Shown: piece after piece, positions 1-14,053 of the stretch
Numbering within the stretch: the stretch's first letter is position 1
Layout of the letters: the number at the start of each line of letters is the position of its first letter
Notes under the pieces: model-generated
Told to the model about the DNA's origin: nothing
What the model saw: the letters and a program-made list of their open reading frames with translations, nothing else
Databases searched by the model: none
Program-made: the position numbers and the translations under genes
Assembly (NCBI GenBank): GCA_021613335.1
Contig: JAJTWR010000314.1
Location: 1,477,001-1,541,000, forward strand
DNA length: 64,000 bases
Direction of reading: 5' to 3'
DNA from: Whitmania pigra
Taxonomy: Eukaryota; Annelida; Clitellata; Hirudinida; Haemopidae

Positions 1-3000
1 CATCCTCTACCATATTATGGCCAAATGCTGTGTCAAACCCAATCCTAATGTTTTGTGGGCTTACAAGAAAGAATTGGGATTCAGCAGGTGAACATTTAAC
101 GTTTTGTGAAAAATGTTTTGTTTTTATTTGCATTAAAATACGTAGATTCTACATTAAATCATTAGAAATTAATTGTACTATTTTTCAAGTTATCGAGCGT
201 TTTTCTCGAATGCACCTTTATCTCGCATGTATAAGTTGTCGATCAAGATATTGACTTTGAAAGTAAACGTCACGTAACAGATGGCAATAACACAAAATAA
301 CATCTTTTAATTTAATAAATTTTTTAGCAACCGCAAGAAGAGACTCAGGAGAGCGACAAAGATGTTCAAAAGTCGAGTGAAGGACGTCAACGAAAGCAAT
401 CCGTTCGAGGTGTTCACCGTCTCCACCAAGATCAGGTACTGCTACTACAAGGAGGTCCAGAACATTATGGGACAAACTTATGGAATGTGTATATTGCAGG
501 TATGCATTATTACTTGATATGATTGTTATTACATTGAACATGTTATGATTCAAATGGGAATTTCTCCGATTTGATTGCCGAAAAGCTCCGTGATTTGTGA
601 TGATTTGTAATTGTGCTTCATTTATATAGTGCCACATGCATCAGAGGTGGTTCTTATAACCGTTTATATAGTGCTACCTTCCCAAAGATGCTTTTGGCAG
701 CACAGCCCGCTACAAATTACGACAGTTCTCATCACCATCACGTGCAATGCATTAGGCCAACCTACACGCCAGGTGATGCGATGACGATGCGAGCTGCGTT
801 ATGAATAACAAATGAAATGTAACGCATAACGACTGCTGCTTGTACCACTACATACGTATGCATTAATTTATTATTAATGCCGTCACATAACGCATTGACT
901 CTTTATTTTTATACATTTGTTTATGTTTTAATTTATTATTAATGATGTCACATAACACAGGAAAGCTTGCACTCGAGCTAATTCGCAATTATTTATTATT
1001 CGTGCAGGAATTAAATCGTTTGTTATTTTTAATGCAACGATTAATTTAAGGCAATTAATTTACCTCGTCAAAATCGTTTCGAAGGACTTTGAGGCCCTCA
1101 CGCCGAACATATTGGCGCAGACGATCGAGACAGTGGAGGGAGGAGGTATGGTTGTGTTCCTTCTCAGCAGCATCAAGTCACTCAAACAGCTCTGTGTCAT
1201 GAAGATGGTAATCTTCTTCGATGTTCTGCTTGTTTCAATGAGATGTAAATTGATTTTTAATTAATATTAGTCATTGATTCATCAATTAGTTGTTAATGGT
1301 TCTCCATTTAAGTGCTATAAATAATGGCTTGTTATTTAAAATTTTATGAAAATGTAAAAGCATGGCATGCAACATTGCTCGAGGGGTTGCCTTCCTGTGA
1401 GCAATCATGCAAGGTTTATTGCATCAAAGTGCACTTAATTCATTATCAATGACGTCACATAACACATTGACTCTTTATTTTTATACATTTGTTTATGTTT
1501 TTATTAATTAATAATGATGTCACATTGTCTCTTTATTAGGACGTCCACGCCAGGTACAGGGAGGGATCGACCAGTGATGATGTGGTTGGAAGATTCAACG
1601 AAAGGTGAGCTATTAGCACGGTCACCATTTGACATTTTTGTACAATTATTCATTGATTTTCGACGATTTATCTCTTGGTGAATATTAAATTTGCATTTAT
1701 TTAAATTCCCAAGTAAAACTTTAACCATTTTTGCCCTTGTTAGTGAATTATAACGAATTGGCAACAATTAATGGCAAACTGATATTTTAATTGAAGAGAC
1801 ATTATATTATGTGCTATCAGGTTCATATTGGCTCTTTCTGACTGTAACAATTATCTGGTCCTCAATGATTCGCTGGAGGTCATGCCAATCTCAAAGACTC
1901 CGCCCACCATCGAACCACTTCCCCCAAAGGCAAAGGTAAGGTTTTCACCTCGGAGTCTTAATAAGGACTGGTAGTGCCTGTGGCATTAATAAATTAATCT
2001 TAATGATTTCAAATGAGAGTAATAACTAATTATCATCATTAATTAACAAATACAAATTGCGTAGATATATGGGTAACGTATGCAAATATGTTAACAATTC
2101 CTAATAAGTTTTTCGATAAAAAATTTATCAAATAAAGGAATGACTTTATCATTTCCATGCCAGACACAATTTGCTTACACTTGAATAATTTTATTAACTA
2201 CTCAGAATCACTGATTGATACACAATAAATTATATAAATAAGCAAAATAATAAACTATATTATTATTTTAACGATAATTATTTAGTGATTGATGCATAAT
2301 AATAAATAAACAAAATAATAAACTATTATTTTTATAATGTTAATTACTCAGGGCTTGAAGAACAGTGAGGAAGACATTGCCCTAAAGGAGTTGACCTCAG
2401 CCCTCATGGATTCCACCGAGACGACCCTTGCGGGGACCTTGGTCTCATGCTGTGCCACTCTGGACCAGGTGGGTGGAAGCATTGACTTGCAATCGTAAAA
2501 GCTTAAGCGAGCGAATTTAAAGCGATTCGGTTATTCAAATTAACAAAGATAATGTAAGTGTGATATCAAATTGTCAGTGTCCATTGGTGAAAGATCGTTT
2601 GTCTGAGTGTTAACAATCCAAAATCCATTTAAATGGGAAAGTATAAATAATAAAATCATAACATTCAGTGGTATTTATTTTTTAAAGGGTAGAGCAGTCT
2701 TGAAGATGATAGATGCACTCGCTGACCTGACAATCAACAGCACCGTTGTCATGACTGCGGGAAGAGGAAGGGGCAAGTCGGCCGCCCTCGGATTGGTCAT
2801 GGCTGCGGCCATCGCCTACGGGTAGGTGGTCGATTGATTATAATCTAATTACTATTCATGTTATGATAATTATGAGGGAGGTGCTTAAGAATAAGTCAAG
2901 GCAGATTTGAAAGTTCATTGTGCTAGCTGAATTTAGGAAGGTATGTTATGTTAATGAGCTTACCCTACTTACAACAGCTACAGGAATATCTACGTGACAT

Positions 3001-6000
3001 CTCCAAGCCCTGAAAACTTGAAGACCCTTTTCGAGTACATCAAGATTGGACTCATTGCACTCAAATACGAGGTGATTTGTTACGTTATTTACGTACCGTA
3101 AAACAATTAATTCATTCGTGAGTTTATGTGAAAACAATGCACGGTAATTGAGATCAAAATGTTGCTATTTACTGAATTTTAAATTGTATTAGAACTACTC
3201 TATTTTGAATTAAGTTTTAAAAATAGAACTCACACTTAAGATATTTGATTGACCTTCAACAGAAAAACAGGGAGTACAAGGTAATCTTGTCATCAGAGAA
3301 GGAGCTTCGAAATGTTGTGGTGAAAATTGAGATCAGCAGGGATGGATACCACCAGACCATAGAGGTGAGTGGCATCTTGGATAGGGGTACTCGTTTGGAG
3401 CCTTTTTTTCTAATCTTTATTCTGGCTTAAACATTGAGCATCTTTGATTCCACATACACATTTATATTGAAAGACTCAAGGTCAGCCTTGATCCGACACT
3501 ATAAAGCGCCTCTGACGACATGCTTATTGAGTCTTACAAAACTAACGATTATTATTATTGCCATTTCTTGGGTTATTGTTATAATTAAAATTATTTTTTT
3601 CGGGCAGTACGTCAACCCAAAGGATCACCAGATGGTGGCAAGGGCCGACTTGGTGTGCATCGACGAAGCCGCTGCCATACCCACGACGCACGTCAAGAAA
3701 CTCTTTGGCTCGCATCATGTCTTCATGTCGTCGACCATCGACGGGTTCGTTTCTCTACCTAGATGCCCGTCTCACCTGAACTCAGATCGCCTTGATTTTT
3801 ACGACCTGGAGTTATGAAATTACCTTTACTCACCAGGTATGAAGGAACTGGAAGTACTCTGAGCACCAGGTTTATCGACGTGCTCAAGCAGAGATGCACA
3901 AAGACGGAGAAAGGAATTGACCTCGAAAAACTGCTGCAGAGGCTGAGGAATAAAGTGGAGAGGATTTCTTGCAAACAAAGTGAGCGATTGACTATTCAAT
4001 CGATGATAGTTTCAATTGTTGCATGATGATCTGTCAACCTACTTTGAGGGAGACAGTTGCTGGACATGGCATGCTTGACGTAAACGACCGCGACATCGAA
4101 ATTGACATCACATTCAATAGACTCCAGTGATTATGTTTAAATCCTTCTTTACCTGCTCTAAATAATAGTTGTCATGGTGATGAAAGAAGTTTTTGATATC
4201 ACTCGAATTCAAATTTTATTCCACAAACAACTTCAGACTCGTCCAATTTATTGGAATTTTACATGGCTGTTCGCTCCATTTTGACTGATTTTTCATTTTT
4301 CATTCAAGGGGTCGAAACACTGTACGAAATTGAGCTCCAATGTCCGATCAGATACTCGGACAAGGACCCCGTAGAGCAGTGGCTGAAGACCCTGCTCTGC
4401 CTCAACGTCAGGGAGCCGTTGGCGACCACGGAAATCCACCCACCAGAACATTGCAAGCTGTACTACGTCAACAGAGACACATTGTTTTCATTCCAGAAGG
4501 AGACTGAGAAATTCTTACAGAACCTTGTTTCCATGTTTGTCGCTTCACACTACAAGGTTTTCGAGAAGTTGATTCATATATTGTGTATTACAGCGAAGAT
4601 TTTAAGTGATAGATTATTTATTATAATTCTCTGTTTCGTTTACGATTTCTTCCACGAATTTATATCGATATTCGTTACACGATAATCCAAGCGAATGCAT
4701 TCTTCATCTCTAACAGTACAGTCCCAACGACATTCAAATGCTGTCCGACGCACCGAACCATCACGTCTTCTGCCTGCTCGGACCAAACGCCAAAACCTCC
4801 AATAACCCGACCATTCTCTGCGCCCTACAGGTATTTATTATTATTCAACGACTCGTGCATATTCAAAGAAATTAACCGGTTTTGTAATTAATTTAATTTA
4901 CAAATCGTTAACACTTTTCTTTTTATGGAACCAGTGTGTAAATTGTTCATAAATGATGGTGTGTCCATGTTTAGTTTATAATGTTTCACTGTTGCCCTGC
5001 TATTATTTTCTATTTTGTGCATGAATAAATGAATGAATAATCGAGGTCATGAATGAATGATTTGTTAATGATTTATTAAAGTCATTTTATTGTTTGAATT
5101 TTGATATTTCAATGTAAAAACAGATCGCATTGGAGGGTGAAATATCACGAGAAGCAGTGAACAATGCTCTGAAGAGGGGCCTGAGGGAAAATATTGATGC
5201 CATCTCGTGGACGGTCGACTCGCAAGTAATTAAACTTAATGACTTATTCGCAATGTTCCGTTAAAATTCATAACTTGATTATAATTCTATGCATTAAGGT
5301 TCTTATTATAGTTATTCTTATTCATATTCTTCGTCTTTGTGATCAATAAAGTTAAAGTTAAACATATGGCAATTAAATTACCTTTTGACTCTAGACTCCC
5401 TCCTTATAAACAATTCCTTTAAACTTTTTTTTTTTTAAAAAAATCCTTGCATTAATTTCATTAAAACTACAAATTCCTAACAATCTCCTCAGTTCCCCCA
5501 CCTCGGCTTCAACAATCGTTCCGGTGCCAGGGTCGTTACCGTGGCAACCCATCCGAAGCTGCAAGGGGTAAGTGGAAGCACTTTAATCTCCTCCGTTGAG
5601 TTTAGAGTGGCTAAAGTTGTTTGTTATTATTATTATTATTGTTGTTGTTGTTGTTACTATTTATTATTATTTTTATTGATTAATAATTAATATATTATTA
5701 TCTATTTATCAGAAAGGCTATGGATCAAAGACTTTGGAGTTGCTTATCGAACACCTTGAAGGTCAACGGAATCTCGGAGAGGTACAGGAAGACGAAGATG
5801 ACGCCAATGCTGTCGTCAATGTTGATGTGAGTGTGTCATCGTCATGACTTGTGAATGTGCCACGTAATGTAATGTGAAATCCATTTAAAAGTAACTCTAC
5901 GATGAGATAAAAGTTAAGAATAGTTTTTAAAATTATGAAGACCGATATTTTATGTAATATAATTATATGCCAAATTCCACATGTTATTAATGTTTAATTA

Positions 6001-8567
6001 TTATTTCGTAAATAATTAATATTATGGAATAATCCACTTGAACCTCTCCTCGGCAAGCACACGTCCCTAAATCAACTCAACACCTCCAACTTTTTCTTTT
6101 TCAAACAGCCGAGTCAAATCATCGACAGCAAAATGAAGGTCAATGCCAAGTTACCACCTCTTCTTGTGAACGCGAACAAAGCGAAGATCGGAAAGCTGGA
6201 TTACGTTGGTGTCTCCTTCGATGCCTCGTATCCGCTCGTCAGGTATGACGTCGTTATCGTTTATGTTAATGTAATGATAATCGAAGATGATGCTATTATA
6301 ATTTATGATCATGTGATTAATTTGTTATTGCAGCTTTTTATTACTTAATTTGTTTGGTAGATAAGTAAAAATGGGTAATATGAATAAATATGACGATGTA
6401 TGTTTTTTTTAAAGTTAAATTTATCAATAAACCTTTACATTTACCTCAGTTTAGTTGAATAGTAACCACTGTCATTTTAATTATCATAACCATTCACACA
6501 TTTCAGGTTCTTCAAGAGCAAGGGCATGGTACCAGTCTACGTTGACATCGACAGGGTGAGTTTGACTTTCCAACCGTAATCCGTGGATTACAGCCGTGGA
6601 ATTCCACTGGAAAATATTTAAAAAAGAAAATTATTCAGAAAAATAATTACATCGAGTAAATTTAACTGATCGGCGTTAATTTTTATTCTCAGAACCTCCT
6701 GACTGAAGAGCACAACTGCATCATGCTGCGGATGCTGAAACATAAAAGTGTTAACGCAGACCTTGGTGGTGATGATGAGGATAATGATGACGAAGATAAA
6801 TGGCTGCAGAGGATGTTTGAAGGTTATCAATGCTTTTCTAGCCCATTGTTATTATGATGTGGCAGTTTCGTAGTTCTACTTAATAATAAAAAATAAATTA
6901 TGCTAATATTTATCTATTTAATATAAATAAATTTTATTATTATTATTATTATTCATGTATTATCATCTGGAAATGTTAAAAATTTCTCGATTGCTTTTTT
7001 CAGTGTTCAGGCGTTCTTTTGTCTTGAGCCTGAACATGGATTGCAGGTCCATGCACTCACCGACCTCTCTTGCCCTACTTAAGAACAAAGACATGACGCA
7101 CACTATAAACTCCGGTAAGCGAAAGCTTTTGATTTTTTTTTGTAATATTTTGGAAAATTTTATTGTGTGTAACATAATAATGTTAACTGTTACTGTCATC
7201 CCTTTTAACATAATAACGAATTGCAACAGATTTATAATTCTGTTATTCGTCTGTTTCGAAAGGAACTATTTTCTTGTTTCAAAACAGTTCGAAAGATTAT
7301 GGATAAATGGATAATAGTTGATTGTTATTGTTGTTTTTGGTTTGGACTTATTTATTATTAAAACTTTTAATATTATTTTTAACAACCATTTCACGAAGTC
7401 TGTATTTCTAGTGGGAACATATTTAATCTTAATTCTACAATAAAATAACTAAAGTTAAAGTAGCATGCCAATAATAACCGACCAATTCACGCCATCTCCA
7501 GATGAAATGAAGGAAGCCATTTCCCTCCACATGACAGAGTACAACCTCAAGCTATTGGATGAGTTCATGGCCAACAGACTTGACTACACACAGATCCCTG
7601 ACGTCGTCACAAAGCTGACCAAACTGGTCTTCGACAGGAAACTCGAAGTCGCGCTTGACTCCTTCCAATCGGTCAGTTGGATGTTTTGTTATGGTTTGTC
7701 GAGTGCTCGTGCAATGGAATGCGACAGAGCATCTCATGCGAATGTGAGCGAGTGTCGTGATTAATTGTGTGATGCAATGTTGCCATTCAGGTTAATAATA
7801 CTTAGTAATTTTTTAATTACGATTATTTTTGGATTATTATTATTAAATATTTATTGCCATTATCAGAAAATAATTACTGTTATTTTTTTTGTAACCTCAG
7901 ACTATCCTTCTGGCAAAGGGTCTCCAAAAGAAATCTCAGGTTGATCTGATCAGTGAACTCCAGGCAATTGGAGTGAGTGTGGGTCATCCAAAGATGTATG
8001 ATGATGCTCTCGACTTGGCCATAAGAGCCGTCATCAAGGTGAATTGTTAATTGATTTATTGCTAACTGAATTGATAGACATCGATCATGTTTTTCAAATT
8101 GTGTTATAGGAAGCCTCGGTTAGAACAATAAGAATAATAATAGCAATAAACACATATTTTAGTTTTGACTTACCTAGAACCTTGTTAATGTAATATTCAA
8201 TGAATAATAATTAATTGATGGTTTTATAATGCAATGCATTATTAAATGACTATTTTCACCCTCAGAGTTTGAAGAAGTGTGAACCTGTGAAACCAAATCA
8301 GATTGATGAGGTTAGTAAGGTCAACTGTTGCATCACCAAAATGGCAGGCCAAAATTATTACTACAATTATTTGCACTAATTATCATAGTAATATTATTAA
8401 AATGTTTAGTTGCCTTAGTTACTTCTTCTCATAACCAATCAGAATTTCCAAACACTCGACACTTATTTCTTTAGGTCCAGGGCAAGACATCTCTGAAGAG
8501 GAAAGCAGATGAAGAAACAGCAGACGACAAAAAGACAAAGAAGAAACGGACTGCAAGCCAAAAATAA
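1..8567 (+). CDS. NAT10: RNA cytidine acetyltransferase (NAT10/Kre33 family), 5' partial
   Basis: ATP-dependent RNA acetyltransferase that makes N4-acetylcytidine in 18S rRNA and some tRNAs, acting in the nucleolus (family knowledge). The window opens inside codon sequence matching about residue 44 of the human protein; 936 residues are visible. Exons: 1-87, 328-499, 1085-1207, 1540-1604, 1821-1935, about 2352-2468, 2688-2821, 2978-3071, 3263-3364, 3608-3744, 3837-3979, 4309-4556, 4717-4830, 5124-5225, 5493-5567, 5713-5826, 6109-6242, 6507-6555, 6693-6822, 7004-7114, 7502-7671, 7901-8038, 8266-8310, 8475-8567. Seen: helicase Walker A GRGRGKSAALG (exon 7), Walker B-like CIDEAAAIP (exon 10), the GNAT acetyl-CoA loop QGKGYGS (exons 15-16), an acidic insert in exon 19, and a Lys-rich nucleolar-type tail ending in TAA. 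All junction phases agree, so the gene looks intact. Exon 6 boundaries may be off by one base. The missing first exon lies left of the window. Confidence 0.95.
865..1525. repeat. Repeated ~65-bp AT-rich motif in two adjacent NAT10 introns
   Basis: A unit with the core ATTAATGAYGTCACATAAC followed by CATTGACTCTTTATTTTTA occurs around 865-929 and again at 1437-1501. Partial copies start at about 930 and 1502. The first two copies lie in intron 2 and the others in intron 3, on either side of exon 3. The core includes a CRE-like TGACGTCA half-palindrome. This may be a local duplication or a short dispersed repeat. Confidence 0.7.
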
Positions 8568-8608
8568 AAAAGCATCCCATTTTCTTTAACTTCTTTCCTA
8601 ATGTCCAT

Positions 8609-8614
8609 AATAAA
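8609..8614 (+). promoter_or_regulatory. NAT10 poly(A) signal AATAAA
   Basis: Canonical AATAAA 41 bases after the NAT10 stop codon, so the expected 3' UTR is very short. Confidence 0.7.
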
Positions 8615-9235
8615 ACTACGGCGACTATTTCTCTACTTTACTTACGCCCGGCTTGTTCCGTCGAAGATTAAACTTTGAACTGTTGCAAATTATCGAGATA
8701 TTTATTTCTCATTTATATACTTCATTTTTTTGAGGAATTGTTATTAGTTCATAATTCAATTGTAAATTATTATGGATTGAAAAAGCTGGTCACAAAGATC
8801 AATGCTTGAAAGTCAGCTTGCCTGGCATACGAAAGTAATGGCAACAGTCGAGTGAAAGTTGCATACCATAGGAGCGTCGCTTAAAGACAAATCAACGCAT
8901 TCTACGATCGCATGACGTCACAGCGACAAACCGTTTCGTCGTATTATTGGCAATATTGATAATAATGACAAACACGCACCATTCCCCATTGGTTGAACGT
9001 TCTGGCTTCATTTGTACTGCTAGTTATAAACATAATTAAGATCCATCCAAAACAAAACTGTGGGAAGCACAATGGTAGGACACAACAACATTTTCATAGA
9101 GCAGTGATAAAATGCATCGTGTTGCCATTCCATGCCAGTAATAGCACAATGTAGTAATGCATAATGCATGCAATCATTCGTCGAAACACATGCAATTTCA
9201 CCATCATGCACATTTACAAGAATTTACAGTCACTT
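8615..9235. other. Convergent intergenic spacer NAT10/RBM17
   Basis: About 620 bp between the two 3' ends. Only short open frames without recognisable domains are present. I see no RNA gene or mobile element. Confidence 0.5.
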
Positions 9236-9241
9236 TTTATT
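9236..9241 (-). promoter_or_regulatory. RBM17 poly(A) signal AATAAA
   Basis: TTTATT on the plus strand reads AATAAA on the minus strand, 55 bases after the RBM17 stop codon. Confidence 0.6.
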
Positions 9242-9296
9242 TTAAAACAATTGGTCCACAATTATCATCTCCACCACCATCATCAATACAACTGTC

Positions 9297-12200
9297 TCAT
9301 TCAATTTCTCCGCCTAGATCTAGGTTCTTGAACTTCTCGACATCGTAGAAGTTGCCCTTGACGACCCTTCCACCAAAGAACCTTCCACTCAGATCAACGA
9401 CGGCTAAAAATAAACGAGAATTATTAAATGAATATTAATCATTATTTTCCTACAACATTAAGCACATTGGGTATTATTATTATTAATTTTTATTATTATT
9501 ATTAATATTGGTAATAGGATATTGAATGTATGGAAGAGCTACCTCCGAGAATTATTAAATAAATATTAATCATTATTTTACCATAACATTAAGCAATGGG
9601 TATTATTATTATTATTATTATTAATTGTTATTATTATCATTAATATTAGTAGTAGGATATTGAACAATGTATTGAAGAGCTACCTTTAATAGAGGCTTCA
9701 AGTCTGTCAAACTCTACGAAAATCCTCACTGCTTCTTCTTCGACGCAGTCTTGGATCTGAAATGAAGAATGAAATAGCTTTTAACAAAAATATTCCGCTG
9801 AACAAGATGTTAAGATGTTCAAATAACTAATGATCAGCTAATTAGCTCTAGTTGGCTTTGCCAACAATATCATTAATGGTGTGTTAATGGCTTAGTTAAA
9901 ATATTATAACTAAGTGATTAAAACCAATTGGTGACAGCTAATCATTACATCCATCCATGGACTTTTGAACTAACCTCGTAGATCATGCACTTGACGACCT
10001 TTCCATACTTGGAGCATTCCTCGGAGACTTCAGCTTCCAACATATCATCCACTTCTCCAGGACCAACCATGTTCTGGAAATAGATTTAAATAAATTCAAA
10101 TTATTATTCTATGTTTATTAATTAATTATTAAATTTATAATTAACCAACAACTAGATTGTAGCTTGTGCTACAAAAATAGATAAGCTTAAGATGATCCTA
10201 TGTGGTGAAGTGAAACCTACCCTGAGAACAATGACTTTTGATGGATTCCTCAGCAGGTTGGCATTGCTTGTCTCAGCCCTTGGTACACTCATGTCTTGAG
10301 CTGGAAACATTTCATTGAAGGTTCAATTAAAAATCTAATTCATGGAAATAACTTGATTACATCCTTCCTTCCTTCCATCGTCTTATCCATTCAAGATTCC
10401 ATCAACCGCTCATTCATTCATCCATCAATCCACCCATTAACCGTTCCATTCATTCATTCATTCCATCAACCGCTCATTCATTCATCCATCAATCCACCCA
10501 TTATCTGTTCCATTCATTCATTCATCCATCAAACATTCATGCATTAACCCTTCCATTCATTCATCCATCCATCAACCATTCATGCATTAACCCTTCCATT
10601 CATTCATTCATCGATCCACCCATCAACAGGTTGATACCAACATTTGTGGAGATCTTTTTCGTGGATGATTTTTCCTATCTTCTTGCTCGTCTTCTCGACC
10701 TGTAGGGCGATACTCATGCCCTGTTCCTGTCTGCCGAGTCCCTGACCTTCCTTGTAGCCCATTCGAGCCATGATCTTTGAAGCTATCGACCCGCTGGATT
10801 AGGAAATAATTTGATTTTAGAGTTTTTATGGTCTTATCTCATTATATATATTTTATTATATTGCATTTGAATTAGAGAATATCTATCAGATTTATAAATG
10901 ACATTGAAGTATAAATTAAAAATAGCAACTAAGCATTTTCGTGAAATCGATGTCAACAAGTAACAACTCACCCCATGCCAAACTTGGAGCCGACAGGATC
11001 TGGTTTGTTGAGAATGGGGCCTGAAATTAAAAGTGTTACATAATATAATATGCTTATTTTTTTTTATTTAAGCTTAAATGAGCTAAATTTAATTAAACCC
11101 ATATGGTAGAGCTTAATGTCGATTATCATTCACAAGAACAAGGAACGACAAACACTCTCTCCGAACCGTTCATTTCCGTTTCCAGCAGAGACTGAGGTGG
11201 TGCAATGGCAGCCTTCTGAGAAGCTGTGAAACAAATGTTGCTTAAAATGTTACAAAAATTATTTTTAATATTTTTTTAGTATTTCTAATGAAATCAACTT
11301 GCTGCTTGCAATCGAGGCACAAGACAGCTTGTTAAAACATCAACAGAAACTGATGGATGGCATCGTTCACATATCCATTCGACCGTCAATCCATCGATCG
11401 ACGAACTTCAAGCAGAAAGCAACCTTTCAACGACAACATGGCGACAAATCTCGACGAGCGACTTACACGACTCGACAGGTTTTTCTTCCTCCCTTCGCCT
11501 CCTCCTCGTTCCGTGATCATCGTCATCATCCTCGTACCTCGACCTCTTCCTGCTTAAAAATCAATTTTAAGAACATATGTCACGGATTCAAAAACTCGTA
11601 GCAGTAGAAACGAGTCCAAGTCCATCAAAAAACATTAACGGCAACTCACCTTCCGTCGACGGGATTGTCGTGGCTCCTCCAGCCTGACGGCCGACCTCCC
11701 CTACCGAAGTCGTCGTCGTGCCGATGGTCGTCATTCCTGTGCCTTCTCTCTTCTCGTCTGCTTTTCCTAATCACAAAGTAGCTTCGTTACGAGAACAGGT
11801 TTTTGAAAATAATCCAATCGAGTTGAAATAAGAGAAAAAGAAAGAGGAATATGCAGCATTCAATCAGCTCTGAGATGTCATAAACTCAGTCATCACACAA
11901 TAAACAAATTATCAATATCACCTGTCGGCATCGTCTTCGTGGTCTCTGCTCTGTTTCCTCGACTTCGTGAGCTTTTCGTAGTCGTTCGGTTTGGCGGGAT
12001 CGTATTCGTCAACCACCCCTGTGAATCCAATGTCCCCACCCACAATAAACTGCGGACCGATCATTCCTGTCTCGATAGTCTGCAAACAAATGTAACACTT
12101 GAATCCAAAATCGTCCTTATTGTATTCATTAAAATCTTTTGCTCAAACTTTTTCGCCATTACAAACATGACATTTTAAATTCATAAAATTGGCATGTTTA

Positions 12201-12982
12201 TATCTTCGAATGCATCGCTGTTAGGAACTGACCTTTGTTACTTGAAATGCGGGCTGCGATGGTGCCTCATCAGTCCTCTTATTTTTTAAAACGTTGGCAA
12301 CTGGCGCTGGGATGGCTACGTTTTTCTTCTACACATCCAACATTCAATAGTTCGTTACGGGGTTAAATTGGAATATTTGTTTTTTGTGTGTATTATAAAA
12401 ACTCAAATATTAGAATCAAACTCAATTCTCCATTTTCAAGGACCTTGCTAATGTTCTGCAACATCAACTTTTTCTCTTGCAACTGTTTCTGTGTTTCCAA
12501 CAACTTTAGACTGGAGCCCCAACCAGCTGCAATGAAATCAAAATGCATTTTATGATTCTACATGCAAAAGGCTCTTGAACAATAGAAAATAATATTTAAT
12601 TTCTGAATGAATCATATAGTTAAAAGTATCCTATCATTGCATCATGCAATTGTGTAGTGAGCTTGCTTGGCTCTTCAGCAATAACATCATTTTTGAAAGA
12701 TAATTAACTAGCATTGCATACAAACTACGAAGATGATAATAATCTAGAAAACATTAAATATTCAAAATTTGACATGTCAAGTATTTCATTGTCAAAAATA
12801 AGATTAACTTGACTTAGAATTTTCAAGCACTTTAAATAATAGTAGAAATGAATGACGATTCGACATCTAAAAATATAGCTCTATGGGAGTCTAAATGAGC
12901 TATTTATTATTCACGAACCGATATCTGCTTTGGTCGAGGCAACAGATTTATCTTCAATATCTATACCATCATACAAAGACAT
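9297..12982 (-). CDS. RBM17: Splicing factor 45 (RBM17/SPF45)
   Basis: Nuclear splicing factor that recognises the 3' splice site and binds ULM motifs of U2AF65, SF1 and SF3B1 (family knowledge). Predicted 405 residues against 401 in human. Coding exons from the 5' end: 12919-12982, 12444-12526, 12233-12328, 11922-12079, 11650-11766, 11467-11549, 11167-11223, 10972-11020, 10642-10793, 10221-10300, 9975-10073, 9684-9756, 9297-9403. The start MSLYDGIDIED matches the family start. The conserved DEYDPAKPNDYEK segment is followed by an Arg/Asp/Glu-rich stretch. A G-patch (ASKIMARMGYKEGQGLG, about residues 236-286) precedes a C-terminal RRM of the UHM type with the R-x-F motif in GRFFGGRVVKG. It ends with TGA. 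The sum of exons is an exact multiple of three. The donor of exon 7 (GTTCGG) is weak and the least certain junction. Confidence 0.94.
10383..10625. repeat. CATT/CATC minisatellite in an RBM17 intron
   Basis: Imperfect tandem repeats built on CATTCATTCATC and CATCAATCCACCCATTAACCG with a higher-order unit of about 60 bp. They lie just outside the 10221-10300 exon of RBM17. Not coding. Confidence 0.8.
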
Positions 12983-14053
12983 TTTTGTCTATTTTTCGAT
13001 TGCTATGCAGAATATTTTCGAGTGGACTGATCGCTCAACTTTATCCTATCGCTCGGTATTCATAACAAAAACACCAAAATGAACTTCAAAGTAATAATCA
13101 TTTTATTACACAATCAATTTTAAAATTTATTGTAATTTTATTATCCCTAGTTATATTTTATTACGTTCTAATGTCGAAACTAAAAACGAATGGGGCTCTT
13201 ATTTGGTTACAAAACAATGTTTTAATTTCTACTAATACCGGCTTCTAATACCGAAGTTTGATACAATTTCTCAAAGTTATAATGGTGTAGATTCGATCTT
13301 GTTAATAATGGTTTTAATCGTAAAATTTGCTTTGTTATTCATTGAAACACAGTGCAACAATATGTTCGATGCATTCTTCAGTTCTTAATTGGAGAAGATG
13401 CTCCACAATTTAACATAAAATATTAATATTAATAATGGTGGAGATAAATGTGTAGTTTTAATCTATCGTGTATCAGTTATTAGACAAGACGTATTGTATA
13501 CGTGGACCTAATTTCTTTTATTTCTGTAGAACTAAATATTGACATGCATTAGCGTTTTACTTAGAATTTTAAAACACGGGTTTATGAGTGAGGATGGTCC
13601 TAAAGGATAGTGTTGCGTCACTTTTAAAAAACAGGGCTGGGCATTTTAGCATAGATTTTCAATTTTAACAGGATTGGTCAGGCTGATATTGTCGTAATGG
13701 AACATTTATGTTCGACAAGTGCTCTTCCTCCCCATTTCAACACTTTTCAATTTATTTTATTTCAAAGTTAAACCTAACGTTCCTGTCCAGATTAGACAAA
13801 TGTTTGAAGAAAATAATTATATAATCTAATTCCAACATCCAATTAGAGTCGCCATCGATAATAAATTGCGTACAATTCCACCCTTCTCCGAACAACAAAG
13901 GATGGAATGGAATGCGCCTGAGACGATCCTTTGACGCTTAATTACCGAAATTTTACGCTTCCTTGAACATCGCACATGTCGTCACTCAATTGCACCTGTC
14001 GCTAATTGCACCTGGAATTTGCACGAGAAATCGTTCGACTGCTTTAAAAAGTT
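12983..14053. other. Intergenic spacer between RBM17 start and protocadherin 3' end
   Basis: AT-rich, with no long frame. Two overlapping AATAAA hexamers on the minus strand at 13751-13761 could end the protocadherin transcript. Nothing else recognisable. Confidence 0.5.

Noticed and set aside
10296..10547. 83-codon plus frame rich in His, Ser and Ile
   Set aside because: It lies in a CATT/CATC minisatellite inside an RBM17 intron.
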